Below are positions 9,163 through 17,534 of a DNA stretch of 64,000 nucleotides, one piece after another (position 1 is the first letter of the stretch; every line of letters begins with the position of its first letter). Source of the stretch: a bacterium (GTDB lineage: Bacteria > Desulfobacterota > Deferrisomatia > Deferrisomatales > Deferrisomataceae); NCBI GenBank assembly GCA_027021615.1, contig JALUTY010000017.1, forward strand, positions 1-64,000, read 5' to 3'. The notes under the pieces were generated by a model. It saw only the letters and a program-made list of their open reading frames with translations, had not been told where the DNA came from and did no database searches. A program made the position numbers and the translations under genes.

Positions 9163-9713
9163 GGCGACACCTCCAGGGGCACCAGGTCCCCGCCGGGCCC
9201 CTGCCGGACGAGGCTCAGGCCCGGGATCGGCTCGGGCGGCTCGCCCCCTGCAGGCACGATCCACCGGCTCACCCCGACCCCGGTCAGGACCCCGGCCCGG
9301 GCCCGCTCGGCCGGCGTGGTCAGCCGACCCGAGGCCCAGAGCTCCAGCCCGACCCCGGCTTGCCCGAGCACCCCAGCCAGAACCGCGGGGTCCAGCTCGT
9401 ACACGGCCGCTGCCTCCGCCGGACCCGGGGATCCGGTCAGGAGCCACAGGCCCCGGCACCCCAGGGCCTCGGCGCCCCGGGCCTCGGCCACCAGCGCCGT
9501 GCGGTTGCGGTCCCGGCACACCAACGGCACCACCACGGGTCGATCCGGGGTCTCCGACAGCACCCGGCCCGCCAGGGCGAGGGCGTGCACCCCGTCCGCC
9601 GGATCCCCGAGCACCACCCCCACCTCCGGGGTCAGCTCCCGGAGCCGGGCGCACACCCGATCCACGGCCTCGGGCCCGACCCGACCCACCAACACCCAGG
9701 ATGCCGCGCTCAT
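9159..9713 (-). CDS. Short MTHFR-like protein
   Basis: Encodes 184 aa. The segment VVPLVCRDRNRTALVAEARG followed by AEALGCRGLWLLTGSP corresponds to the conserved folate/FAD region of methylenetetrahydrofolate reductase (MetF), and GDPADGVHALALAG to the strand before it. Typical MetF has ~290 residues, so roughly the last third of the TIM barrel is missing. It overlaps the MetV-like gene upstream and iorA downstream by 4 bases each, so it is not a decayed remnant by position. It may be a divergent MetF that functions only with the MetV-like partner; activity is uncertain. Confidence 0.7.
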   Translation of the reverse strand: MSAASWVLVGRVGPEAVDRVCARLRELTPEVGVVLGDPADGVHALALAGRVLSETPDRPVVVPLVCRDRNRTALVAEARGAEALGCRGLWLLTGSPGPAEAAAVYELDPAVLAGVLGQAGVGLELWASGRLTTPAERARAGVLTGVGVSRWIVPAGGEPPEPIPGLSLVRQGPGGDLVPLEVSP

Positions 9714-10354
9714 CTCGTCCTCCGTCCCGTGGATCTGGGGCGGCGCACCGGGGGGGCGGGCGGCCGTACCGTCCCGAACGCCCCGATCCGGCCCAGCGTC
9801 TCCAACCGTTCCCAGATCCGCTCCCACACGCACTCCAGGCCGGGCTCGGCCTCGCATGCGCCCGCGTTGGCCTCTTCGCAAGGCCCGTTGCGCAGCCCCT
9901 TGGGGCAGCCCGTCACCGGGCAGATGCCGCCGGTCGCGTTGAGCACGCACGCTCCGCACAGAGCGCACTGCTCGTGGAACACCCCCACCCGCTCCACGGT
10001 GCCCACGAAGTGGGCGTCGAGCCCGGCCACCACCGGCTTGCCCACCAGCTCGGCCACCGCTTGCGCGCCCCCTCCGCAGGTGAGGCACACCACCCCGTCG
10101 GCCGCTTCCAGCTCCCGGACCACCCGCTTCAAGTCCCGGCGGGTAAGCCTGCGGTCGCAAGGCGACGGCAGATCGACCCGGGCCAGCACCTCGAGCCCCT
10201 CGTCCTCCATCCGCTCGGCCAGCTCGTCCACCTGGGAGGAGCCGCCCGTCTGGCACACGGCCGCACAGTCCGCGCACCCCATCACGATCCACCGCTTCCC
10301 GTCTCCCAGGGCGAACCGAATTTCGTCCCAGGGCTTCGGCGTCGTCACGACCAT
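9710..10354 (-). CDS. MetV-like methylenetetrahydrofolate reductase C-terminal-domain protein
   Basis: Encodes 214 aa. The cysteine-rich stretch CALCGACVLNATGGICPVTG followed by CPKGLRNGPC, CVWERIWERLETLGR is the signature of the MTHFR_C domain (PF12225) found in MetV, the iron-sulfur/zinc partner of MetF in acetogens and related anaerobes. Residues ~20-35 add CADCAAVC. The ATG at 10354 has GAGGAGG ten bases upstream; an ATG at 10375 would lie before that site. It is first in an operon with the short MTHFR-like gene and iorAB, an unusual partnership linking folate one-carbon reduction with ferredoxin-reducing aromatic 2-oxoacid oxidation. Confidence 0.85.
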   Translation of the reverse strand: MVVTTPKPWDEIRFALGDGKRWIVMGCADCAAVCQTGGSSQVDELAERMEDEGLEVLARVDLPSPCDRRLTRRDLKRVVRELEAADGVVCLTCGGGAQAVAELVGKPVVAGLDAHFVGTVERVGVFHEQCALCGACVLNATGGICPVTGCPKGLRNGPCEEANAGACEAEPGLECVWERIWERLETLGRIGAFGTVRPPAPPVRRPRSTGRRTR

Positions 10355-10378
10355 CAGGAAAGAACCTCCTCTCATGGA

Positions 10379-10408
10379 AGCTAGGAGGCTGGGAGGCTAG
10401 GACGCCAA
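10379..10408 (+). repeat. 8-bp-period array (MR fragment)
   Basis: Degenerate GCTAGGAG / GCTGGGAG / GCTAGGAC units repeat with 8-base spacing just upstream of the MetV-like gene. The hairpin and the 7-bp array of the full unit are missing. The gap 10376-10853 has no gene. Confidence 0.6.
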
Positions 10409-10466
10409 AGAACCTCTTTCATCTCCTAGCGTTCCGTTCCGCAAAAAAGCATATCCTTTGCGGCGG

Positions 10467-10600
10467 TGGGGCTGGGGGCTCCGACGAAGCGCGACGGCCG
10501 AGCAGCCCGGGCCGCCCGGCGCGAGCGCTGACGCACCGCAGCGGACCGCGCCGAGGCGGCCCCTGCGAGGCCGTTCAGCGAAGGAGGAGCCCCCAGCCCA
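10467..10600. repeat. Palindromic element PE3, copy b (134 bp)
   Basis: The ends pair over 14 bp (GGGCTGGGGGCTCC with GGAGCCCCCAGCCC). The core is homologous to 6284-6448 (ACGGCCGAGC, ACGCACCGCAGCGGACCG, GCGAGGCCGT). The end sequence is different from copy a but self-complementary within this copy. Confidence 0.75.
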
Positions 10601-10639
10601 ACCCCCTCAGGGAATGCACGAACTTGCGAGCCATGACCC

Positions 10640-10697
10640 TAGCGGGCCGAAGGCCCCCGACCGACGACCAATGACGGACGACCGTGGACCGAAGTTG
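10640..10697 (-). repeat. Modular repeat MR, inverted orientation
   Basis: Read on the minus strand, AACTTCGGTC begins a 7-base-period array (CACGGTC, GTCCGTC, ATTGGTC, GTCGGTC), followed by the hairpin GGGGCCTTCGGCCCGC. It lies immediately upstream of the trkH promoter. Confidence 0.7.
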
Positions 10698-10763
10698 TGG
10701 TAATAGCATCCAGCCCGGGAACCGGTCAACGCGCGGCCGGCACCCTCCCCGGCCCTCGATTCC

Positions 10764-10791
10764 TTGACTCGGCGGGCCAGGAGCGTAGAAT
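10764..10791 (+). promoter_or_regulatory. Sigma70-type promoter of trkH
   Basis: TTGACT (10764-10769), a 16-base spacer and TAGAAT (10786-10791) match the housekeeping consensus well. A start near 10798 rules out the TTG codon at 10764 as the trkH start and supports GTG at 10854. Confidence 0.65.
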
Positions 10792-10853
10792 GGCGCCGTT
10801 TTTTGGCCCGGCCCTCCAGTTTCCCCATCTTCACCGACGGATCGAACGACCCC

Positions 10854-12242
10854 GTGCGACTCTCCTCCGTCTCCCCTGCCGCCGTTCTGGAGCGGATCCT
10901 CCACCCGGCCCAGGTGCTGGCGCTGTCCTTCGGGGCGGCCATCCTGGTGGGCGCCGGGCTCCTGATGACCCCCTGGGCGTCCACCGGAGCCCCGCTCGGC
11001 TTTGTGGACGCCCTGTTCACGGCCACATCGGCCACCTGCGTGACGGGGCTGGTGGTGGTGGACACGGGCACGGCCCTGACCCGCTTCGGGCAAGGGGTGG
11101 TGCTGACCCTGATCCAGCTCGGCGGGCTGGGGATCATGACCTATTCCAGCGTGTTCCTCCTGTTGGCCGGCCGGGGCCTCTCGTTCCGGGGCGAGGCCCT
11201 GGTGGAGGAGACCCTGGGCCAAAAGCACCGCACCTCCCCCCACCGGCTCGTGCGCGACGTGTTCCGGTTCACCCTGATTATCGAGGCCGCGGGCGCAGCG
11301 GTCCTGTATACGGTGTTCTCCCGGTCCCAGCCTTGGGACGAGGCCCTGTACTCGGCCGTGTTCCACAGCGTGTCCGCGTTCTGCAACGCCGGCTTCTCCC
11401 TGTACGCAACCAGCTTCACGGCGTACCGGGGCGACTGGGTGCTGAATCTCACCATCATGACCCTGATCACCTTGGGAGGGGTGGGGTTCCTGGTCCTGGA
11501 GGACCTGGCCGACGCGTGGAAGGACCGCCGAGCCGGCCGGCCGGCTCGGCTGGGGCTCCACACCAAGGTGGTGCTGACCACCTCGGCGGTCCTCACGTTC
11601 GGCGGGGCTGCAGGAGTTTGGTTCTTCGAGGCTCCGAACACCTTGGCCGGCCTCCCCTGGCAGGACCAGCTGCTGGCAAGCCTGTTCCAGGCGGTAACGG
11701 CCCGCACGGCCGGGTTCAACACCCTGGACTATGGGGTTCTAACCAACACCACCTTGTTCCTCACGATCCTCCTGATGTTCGTGGGGGCGAGCCCAGGGTC
11801 CTGTGGGGGCGGGATCAAGACCACCACCTTTGCGGTGGTGGTGGGGCTGTTCCGGGACCGGCTGCGGGCCCGGGAGCGGGTGAGCCTGTACCGCCGCACC
11901 CTGCCCGAGGCCACCGTGGCTCGGGCCGTGTCCTTGCTGATGGCATCGTTTACGTTCGTCACCCTGGTGGTGTTCGCGCTGCTGGTCACCGAGATCGGGC
12001 CGGTGCCCCACCAAATGGGCGGGGGACGGTTTCTGGAGATCTTCTTCGAGGCGGTCAGCGCGTTCGGTACCGTGGGGCTCTCCACGGGAATCACCTCCTC
12101 GGTGTCCACGGCCGGCCGGCTCCTGCTGACCCTAACCATGTTCGTGGGCCGGGTGGGCCCGCTGACCCTGGCCATCGCCGTGGGTCGAAAGCGGGAACCG
12201 GGCCGGTTCCTGTACGCAGAAGAGAACCTGATGGTGGGATGA
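10854..12242 (+). CDS. trkH: Potassium uptake protein, TrkH/KtrB family
   Basis: Encodes about 462 aa from the GTG at 10854; the frame is open further upstream to 10764, but that segment overlaps the promoter. The protein shows repeated M1-P-M2 units with selectivity-filter segments (TSATCVTGLVV, HSVSAFCNAGFSL, QAVTARTAGFN, EAVSAFGTVGLS), typical of K+ translocating TrkH/KtrB in the inner membrane. The stop overlaps the first trkA start (TGATG), so translocation and cytoplasmic gating subunits are co-translated. A weak ribosome binding site leaves the precise start uncertain. Confidence 0.9.
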   Translation: MRLSSVSPAAVLERILHPAQVLALSFGAAILVGAGLLMTPWASTGAPLGFVDALFTATSATCVTGLVVVDTGTALTRFGQGVVLTLIQLGGLGIMTYSSVFLLLAGRGLSFRGEALVEETLGQKHRTSPHRLVRDVFRFTLIIEAAGAAVLYTVFSRSQPWDEALYSAVFHSVSAFCNAGFSLYATSFTAYRGDWVLNLTIMTLITLGGVGFLVLEDLADAWKDRRAGRPARLGLHTKVVLTTSAVLTFGGAAGVWFFEAPNTLAGLPWQDQLLASLFQAVTARTAGFNTLDYGVLTNTTLFLTILLMFVGASPGSCGGGIKTTTFAVVVGLFRDRLRARERVSLYRRTLPEATVARAVSLLMASFTFVTLVVFALLVTEIGPVPHQMGGGRFLEIFFEAVSAFGTVGLSTGITSSVSTAGRLLLTLTMFVGRVGPLTLAIAVGRKREPGRFLYAEENLMVG

Positions 12243-12898
12243 TGGCCAAACGATTCGCCGTGATCGGTCTGGGAAACTTCGGCATGGCCCTGGCCGCCGA
12301 GCTGGCCAGCCTGGGAAGGCGTGTGCTGGCCGTGGACGTGAACGCCGAGCGGGCCCGCGAGGCCCAGGCCTTCGTGGACCAGGCCGTGGTCACCGACGCC
12401 ACCGAGATCACGAACCTCAAGGCCGTGGGCCTGGCGGAGACCGACGTGGCCACGGTGAGCCTGGGGGGCCGGATGGAGGCATCGATCCTGGTGGTGCTCC
12501 ACCTGACCCGGCTCGGGGTGCCCGAGATCGTGGCCAAGGCCCTCACCGAGGACCACGGCGAGATCCTGCGGCGGGTGGGCGCCACCCGGGTGGTTTTCCC
12601 CGAAAAGGATATGGCCCACCGGGTGGCCGAGCGGGTCAGCTCGCGCAACGTGCTGGACTACCTGTCCCTGGCGTCCGGGTTCGGGGTGCTCGAGCTGGCT
12701 CCGCCCCAGGAGATGGTGGGGAAGAGCCTGTCAGAGCTGGACCTTACCCGACGGTTCGGCGTCCAGGTGGTGGCGGTGAAGGAGCTCGTGCCGGAGCGAA
12801 TCCATATCACCCCGCCCCCGGACCGGGTGGTGAAGGACAGCGACATCCTGGTCGTGTATGGCCCCAGGGAGGCCGTGCGCAAGCTCAAGGAAGCCTGA
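12242..12898 (+). CDS. trkA: TrkA/KtrA potassium channel gating subunit (first copy)
   Basis: Encodes 218 aa. The Rossmann RCK_N domain begins KRFAVIGLGNFGMALAAELA (GxGxxG, residues ~9-14) and has the acidic ribose-binding residue in VLAVDVNAERA. An RCK_C domain follows (GVLELAPPQEMVGKSLSELDLTRR, with a break, residues ~140-218). It binds NAD(H)/ATP and gates the TrkH pore. It is immediately followed by a second, clearly paralogous trkA; both have the single-RCK length of KtrA rather than the double-domain length of E. coli TrkA. Confidence 0.9.
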   Translation: MAKRFAVIGLGNFGMALAAELASLGRRVLAVDVNAERAREAQAFVDQAVVTDATEITNLKAVGLAETDVATVSLGGRMEASILVVLHLTRLGVPEIVAKALTEDHGEILRRVGATRVVFPEKDMAHRVAERVSSRNVLDYLSLASGFGVLELAPPQEMVGKSLSELDLTRRFGVQVVAVKELVPERIHITPPPDRVVKDSDILVVYGPREAVRKLKEA

Positions 12899-12900
12899 TC

Positions 12901-13575
12901 ATGGAACGACGGCGATTCGCTGTGATCGGCCTGGGCAGCTTCGGGTTTCACCTGGCCCGGTACCTGTACGAGATGGGCCACGACGTGCTGGCCGTGGACC
13001 GAAACGCCCGAGTCGTGGACGCGGTGGAGCCGTTCTGCTCCCGGGCTCGGGTGGCCGACGCCTCCGACAAGGAGGACCTGGAGGCGGCAGGGGTGCACAA
13101 CGCCGAGGTGGCCGTGGTCAGCCTGGGCACCCGGATCGACTCCTCGATCCTGGCCACCCTGTACCTAAGAGAGTTCGGAGTGGGTGAGATCCTGGTCAAA
13201 GCGGTGTCTCACGACCACGCGCGCATTCTGGACCGCATCGGGGCTACCGAGGTGATCCAGCCCGAGCGGGACATGGCCGTGCAGGTGGCTCAGCGCCTGG
13301 CCGAGCCCGACGTCCTGGACCGCCTGCCGTTCCTCGAGGGTTACGTGCTCGTGGAGATCCGGGCCCCCCAGGGCCTGTGGGGCCGCACCTTGGCCCAGGC
13401 CCACCTGCGCCGCAGGTGGAAGCTGTCCGTCGTCCAGGTTCGCCGCTGGGAGGGGGGGAGGGAGCAGGCCCTGTTCGCAAGCCCCGACCTGGAGCTGCGC
13501 CAGGGCGACGTGCTGGTGGTGCTGGCCAAACCCGGGGACGTGGAGCGGTTCCGGAAGGACCATCCGGGCCGCTGA
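12901..13575 (+). CDS. trkA: TrkA/KtrA potassium channel gating subunit (second copy)
   Basis: Encodes 224 aa, starting MERRRFAVIGLGSFGFHLAR two bases after the previous stop. The RCK_N fold, VLAVDRNARVVDAVE, and the RCK_C region (EGYVLVEIRAPQGLWGRTLA) are intact. Overall similarity to the upstream copy is moderate, mainly GLGxFG, the VSLGxRxxxSIL block and the DMAxxVAxR block. The two may form a mixed ring on TrkH, or one may sense a different nucleotide; this is inference. It is the last gene of the trk operon. Confidence 0.9.
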   Translation: MERRRFAVIGLGSFGFHLARYLYEMGHDVLAVDRNARVVDAVEPFCSRARVADASDKEDLEAAGVHNAEVAVVSLGTRIDSSILATLYLREFGVGEILVKAVSHDHARILDRIGATEVIQPERDMAVQVAQRLAEPDVLDRLPFLEGYVLVEIRAPQGLWGRTLAQAHLRRRWKLSVVQVRRWEGGREQALFASPDLELRQGDVLVVLAKPGDVERFRKDHPGR

Positions 13576-13583
13576 GCCGGTAG

Positions 13584-13664
13584 CAACTTCGGTCGACGGT
13601 CAACGGTCGTGGGTCTGGGGCCTTCGGCCCGCTGGGCGGCTGGGCAGCTAGGCGGCCGGGCCGC
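13584..13664 (+). repeat. Modular repeat MR
   Basis: AACTTCGGTCGACGGTC and two more 7-base units lead into GGGGCCTTCGGCCCGCTGG and four 8-base units (GCTGGGCG, GCTGGGCA, GCTAGGCG, GCCGGGCC). The unit fills the gap between the trk operon and the next promoter. Confidence 0.8.
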
Positions 13665-13665
13665 G

Positions 13666-13695
13666 TTGACCCTCCGTTCGGCCATCGAGTAGCAT
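13666..13695 (+). promoter_or_regulatory. Promoter of the aminotransferase gene
   Basis: TTGACC (13666-13671), an 18-base spacer and TAGCAT (13690-13695) lie about 40 bases before the ATG. Confidence 0.55.
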
Positions 13696-13734
13696 ACGAG
13701 CCCGGCCGAAATCCGGGCCGGAAGGAGGCGTTCC

Positions 13735-14931
13735 ATGTGGGTCGACGAGTCGGTGTTCCACCGGATCCAGCGACTGCCGCCCTACGTGTTCAAGGTGGTG
13801 GACGAGCTCAAGATGGAGGCGCGCCGGCGGGGCGAGGACATCATCGACCTGGGTATGGGCAACCCGGACCGTCCCACCCCGACCCACATCGTGGACAAGC
13901 TGGTCGAGGCCGCCCAGAAGCCGAAGAATCACCGCTACAGCGTGTCACGGGGCATCTACAAGCTTCGGCTCGCCATGGCCAAGTGGTACGAGCGGCGCTA
14001 CGGGGTGGCTCTGGATCCGGAGAGCGAGGTGTGCGTGACCCTGGGGGCCAAGGAGGGGCTGGCCCACCTGGTCATGGCGATCCTGGGCTCGGGGGACGTG
14101 GCATTCGTGCCGAACCCCACCTACCCGATCCACTCGTACTCCGTGGTCCTGGCCGACGGAGACCTGAGGGCCATCGAGCTGGGGGAAGGCGGCGACGAGT
14201 TCCTGGGGCGGCTCGAGCGGGAGATGAAAACCGTCTGGCCCCGCCCCAAGCTGCTGATCCTGAACTTTCCGCAGAACCCCACGACCCAGGTGGCAGATCC
14301 AGGATTCTTCGAGAAGGTGGTGGGGTTCTGCCGGGAGAACCGGATCCTGCTGATCCACGACCTGGCGTACGCCGACATCTGCTTCGACGGGTACCGGGCC
14401 CCCAGCATCCTGGAGGTGCCGGGCGCCAAGGACTTGGCGGTGGAGTTCGTGAGCCTTTCGAAGAGCTACAACATGGCCGGGTGGCGGGTGGGGTTTTGCG
14501 TGGGCAACCCCGCCATGGTCCACGCCCTCACTCGGATCAAGTCGTATCTAGACTACGGCATGTTCCAGCCGGTGCAGATCGCGTCGGTGATCGCCCTGGA
14601 GACCCCGGACGAGGTGGTTCGTGAGATCGCCGGGGTGTACCGCAGCCGGCGGGACAAGCTGGTGGAGGGGCTCGGCCGTGCGGGCTGGCCCGTGGAGAAG
14701 CCCAAGGCCACCATGTTCGTGTGGGCCCCGATCCCGGAGCCGTTCCGGGGCATGGGCAGCCTGGAGTTTGCCAAGCTGCTCCTTCGGGAGGCCAAGGTGG
14801 CCGTGAGCCCAGGGATCGGGTTCGGCCAGTTCGGCGACGACCACGTGCGGTTCGCTCTGGTCGAGAACGAGCACCGGATCCACCAGGCTGTGGCGGGCAT
14901 CCGGGGAATGATGCGCCGCCTGGCGGGATAG
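13735..14931 (+). CDS. Class I/II PLP aminotransferase (AlaC-like)
   Basis: Encodes 398 aa. It carries the class I aminotransferase motifs: [12 protein letters not shown] near the N-terminus, NFPQNPTT (the substrate-binding NPxT), [12 protein letters not shown], and the PLP-lysine motif [15 protein letters not shown]. The family includes glutamate-pyruvate (AlaC) and LL-diaminopimelate aminotransferases; the latter usually have longer specificity loops, so AlaC is the better guess. GGAAGGAGG precedes the ATG. Homoserine dehydrogenase follows after 84 bp, so it may supply amino acid transamination next to aspartate-family synthesis. Confidence 0.88.
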   Translation: MWVDESVFHRIQRLPPYVFKVVDELKMEARRRGEDIIDLGMGNPDRPTPTHIVDKLVEAAQKPKNHRYSVSRGIYKLRLAMAKWYERRYGVALDPESEVCVTLGAKEGLAHLVMAILGSGDVAFVPNPTYPIHSYSVVLADGDLRAIELGEGGDEFLGRLEREMKTVWPRPKLLILNFPQNPTTQVADPGFFEKVVGFCRENRILLIHDLAYADICFDGYRAPSILEVPGAKDLAVEFVSLSKSYNMAGWRVGFCVGNPAMVHALTRIKSYLDYGMFQPVQIASVIALETPDEVVREIAGVYRSRRDKLVEGLGRAGWPVEKPKATMFVWAPIPEPFRGMGSLEFAKLLLREAKVAVSPGIGFGQFGDDHVRFALVENEHRIHQAVAGIRGMMRRLAG

Positions 14932-15015
14932 CGGCGCGGACGCTGAGACGTGCGGACGGGAAGTCGCAACGTCCCAGCGTCCCGATGTTTCAACCACACA
15001 CACGGAGACCCACAT

Positions 15016-16323
15016 ATGAACGAGATCGGCGTTGGGGTCATCGGCATGGGAACGGTGGGCGCCGGCGTGGTCCAGATCCTTCTGGAGAACGCCGACGAGA
15101 TCGCCCGCCGGCTCGGATTCGGACTCCGGCTGGTCAAGGTGGCGGACAAGGACCTGGACTCCGACCGGGGGATCCAGGTGGACCGCTCGCTCATGACCAC
15201 GGACGCGGCAGAGGTGATCGGCCACCCCGAGGTCCAGGTGATCGTGGAGCTGATCGGCGGGTACGAGCCGGCCAAGACCTTTCTCCTTGAGGCCGTCCGG
15301 GCCGGCAAGTCGGTGGTCACGGCCAACAAGGCGTTGCTCGCGGTCCACGGCGACGAGATCTTCAGCGAGGCCCGGGTCAAAGGGGTGGACGTGGGGTTCG
15401 AGGCCAGCGTCGGCGGCGGCATCCCGATCCTCCGGGCCGTGCGCGAGGGGCTGGCGTCCGATCGCATCGAACGGGTGTACGGCATTCTCAACGGCACCAC
15501 CAACTACATCCTGACCGAGATGAAGGAGAAGGGGGAGTCGTTCGACCGGGTGCTCCGGGAGGCCCAGCGCCTGGGGTATGCCGAGGCCGATCCCACCTTC
15601 GACGTGGACGGCGTGGACGCAGCCCATAAGATCACGATCCTCGCCTCCATGGCCTTCGGGTGCCGGGTGCCGTTCGATCAGGCCTACACCGAGGGAATCC
15701 GGGACCTCACACCGCAGGACATCGAGTACGCCGCCGACTTCGGGTACGACATCAAGCTGCTGGGCATCGCCAAAAGGGACGGAGGACGGGTGGAGGTGCG
15801 GGTGCACCCCACCATGATCCCCTCGGAGCACCTGCTGGCCGGTGTGCGGGGCGTGTACAACGCGGTGTTCGTGGAGGCCGAGTTCCTCGGGCCCACCCTC
15901 TACTACGGCCAGGGCGCCGGACGACGGGCCACGGCGAGCGCGGTGGTGGCCGACGTGGTGGACATCGCCCGGAACCTGGCCAAGGGCGGCTCGGGCCGCG
16001 TGCCGGCCCGGGCGTTCCCCGAGGAGGCCATGGAGTCGGCCACACTCAAGCCCATCGAGGACGTGGTGTGCCAGTACTACCTGCGGTTCACGGCGCTGGA
16101 CCGGCCGGGGGTGCTCTCGAAGATTGCGGGGGTGCTGGGGGCCTACGGCATCTCGATCGAGAGTGTGGTCCAGAAGGGGCGGGACGCGGGCCAGGCCGTG
16201 CCGCTCGTGATCATGACCCACGAGGCCCGAGAGGCCGACGTGCGCCACGCCCTGGGCGAGATCGACTCCCTGGGCGTGACCCTCGGCCGGCCGTCCCTGA
16301 TCCGCATCGAGAGCGCCCTGTGA
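15016..16323 (+). CDS. hom: Homoserine dehydrogenase
   Basis: Encodes 435 aa. Domains in order: NAD(P)-binding Rossmann (GVGVIGMGTVGAGV, residues ~5-18), catalytic homoserine dehydrogenase region (VTANKALLAVHG, NGTTNYILTEM, EADPTFDVDGVDAAHK with the catalytic lysine and acidic residues), and a C-terminal ACT domain (FTALDRPGVLSKIAGVLGAY) for amino acid feedback, probably threonine. It reduces aspartate semialdehyde to homoserine. The next gene starts inside its stop (GTGA overlap). Confidence 0.95.
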   Translation: MNEIGVGVIGMGTVGAGVVQILLENADEIARRLGFGLRLVKVADKDLDSDRGIQVDRSLMTTDAAEVIGHPEVQVIVELIGGYEPAKTFLLEAVRAGKSVVTANKALLAVHGDEIFSEARVKGVDVGFEASVGGGIPILRAVREGLASDRIERVYGILNGTTNYILTEMKEKGESFDRVLREAQRLGYAEADPTFDVDGVDAAHKITILASMAFGCRVPFDQAYTEGIRDLTPQDIEYAADFGYDIKLLGIAKRDGGRVEVRVHPTMIPSEHLLAGVRGVYNAVFVEAEFLGPTLYYGQGAGRRATASAVVADVVDIARNLAKGGSGRVPARAFPEEAMESATLKPIEDVVCQYYLRFTALDRPGVLSKIAGVLGAYGISIESVVQKGRDAGQAVPLVIMTHEAREADVRHALGEIDSLGVTLGRPSLIRIESAL

Positions 16324-17534
16324 AGGTGGTGGTCCTGCTGGGGGACGGCATGGCCGACCGCCGTCACCCCGGCTACGGCGGCCGAACGGCCCTCGAGGCG
16401 GCCCTCACCCCCGAGATGGACGCCTTGGCCCGGCAGGGGGACCTGGGCCTGGCCCGCACCGTGCCCCCGGGCCTGCCGCCGGGGTCGGACGTGGCCAACC
16501 TGTCGGTGCTGGGGTACGACCCGACCCGGTGCTACACGGGGCGGGCACCGTTGGAGGCCGCGGCCATGGGGGTGGAGCTGGGGCCAGAGGACGTGGCCTA
16601 CCGGATGAACCTGGTCACCCTGCTGCCCGGGACCGACCGGGTGTACATGGACGACTTCTCGGCCGGGCACATCTCGTCGGAAGAGGCCCGGAAGATCGTG
16701 GAGACCCTGGCACGAGAGCTGGGGGACGGCAGGTTCGAGTTCTACCCGGGGGTGGGGTACCGCCACCTCATGGTCTGGCGCAACGGCTGGGACGGCGCCT
16801 GCACCACCCCCCCCCATGACATCCAGGGCCAGCCGATCCACGAGCACCTGCCCCGTGGCGACGGCGCCGAGGAGCTGGTGCACCTGATCACGGGCAGCCA
16901 GATTCTTCTCAAGGAGCACCCCGTGAACCGGGCCCGGCGGGAGCGGGGCCAGAAGGAGGCCAACTCCGTGTGGCTGTGGGGTCAGGGCCGGCGGCCCACC
17001 CTGGAGCCCTACCGGGCCCGGTTCGGGCTTTCGGGCGCGGTGGTCTCGGCCGTGGATCTGCTCAAGGGCATCGCCCGGCTGGCCGGGCTCGAGGCCCCCT
17101 GGATCCCGGGCGCTACGGGGTACATCGACACCGACTACGACGGTAAGGTGGCTGCTCTGCTGGCCGCCCTGGAGCGGGGGGACTTCGGGTTCGTCCACGT
17201 GGAGGCACCGGACGAGGCGTCCCACGCCGGCAAACCCGAGCACAAAGTCCGGGCGATCGAGGACTTTGACGCCCGCGTGGTGGGGCCGGTGCGCAGGGCC
17301 CTGGAGGCCCGCGGCGAGCCGTTTCGGCTCCTGGTCCTGCCCGACCATCCCACCCCGCTCGAGCTTCGCACCCACACGGCCGAGCCGGTTCCGTTCGCGC
17401 TGTACGACCCCGCCCGGCCGGCCACCCGACCGGGGGCCGCGTTCACCGAGGCCGAGGCCGGGGCTACCGGCCTGGTGGTGAACGAGGCCTATCGGCTCGT
17501 GGCCCACATGAGCGGGAGGGAACGGCTGTGGTGA
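16320..17534 (+). CDS. ApgM-family alkaline-phosphatase-superfamily protein; candidate homoserine kinase analogue
   Basis: Encodes 404 aa from a GTG that overlaps the hom stop. The start KVVVLLGDGMADR and PPGSDVANLSVLGYDP give the metal-binding aspartate and active-site serine typical of archaeal-type cofactor-independent phosphoglycerate mutase; HVEAPDEASHAG and LLVLPDHPTP carry later metal ligands. Members sitting beside hom in bacteria that lack ThrB have been predicted to act as homoserine kinase. The 4-base overlap with hom makes that assignment more likely here than glycolytic mutase. No ThrB or ThrC is in the window to confirm it. Confidence 0.85.
   Translation: MKVVVLLGDGMADRRHPGYGGRTALEAALTPEMDALARQGDLGLARTVPPGLPPGSDVANLSVLGYDPTRCYTGRAPLEAAAMGVELGPEDVAYRMNLVTLLPGTDRVYMDDFSAGHISSEEARKIVETLARELGDGRFEFYPGVGYRHLMVWRNGWDGACTTPPHDIQGQPIHEHLPRGDGAEELVHLITGSQILLKEHPVNRARRERGQKEANSVWLWGQGRRPTLEPYRARFGLSGAVVSAVDLLKGIARLAGLEAPWIPGATGYIDTDYDGKVAALLAALERGDFGFVHVEAPDEASHAGKPEHKVRAIEDFDARVVGPVRRALEARGEPFRLLVLPDHPTPLELRTHTAEPVPFALYDPARPATRPGAAFTEAEAGATGLVVNEAYRLVAHMSGRERLW

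Noticed and set aside
9159-9713. Short MTHFR-like gene as a pseudogene
   Set aside because: The frame is intact and overlaps both neighbours by four bases, which decaying genes rarely do; kept as a probable gene.
10764-10853. Upstream TTG start for trkH
   Set aside because: The TTG is part of a well-matched -35 box, and the extra 30 residues do not look like TrkH; the GTG at 10854 is preferred.
10697-12898. A 733-codon frame continuous into the first trkA gene
   Set aside because: Only the last ~218 codons are trkA; the upstream part is out of frame with the clearly conserved trkH and is a GC-rich read-through frame.
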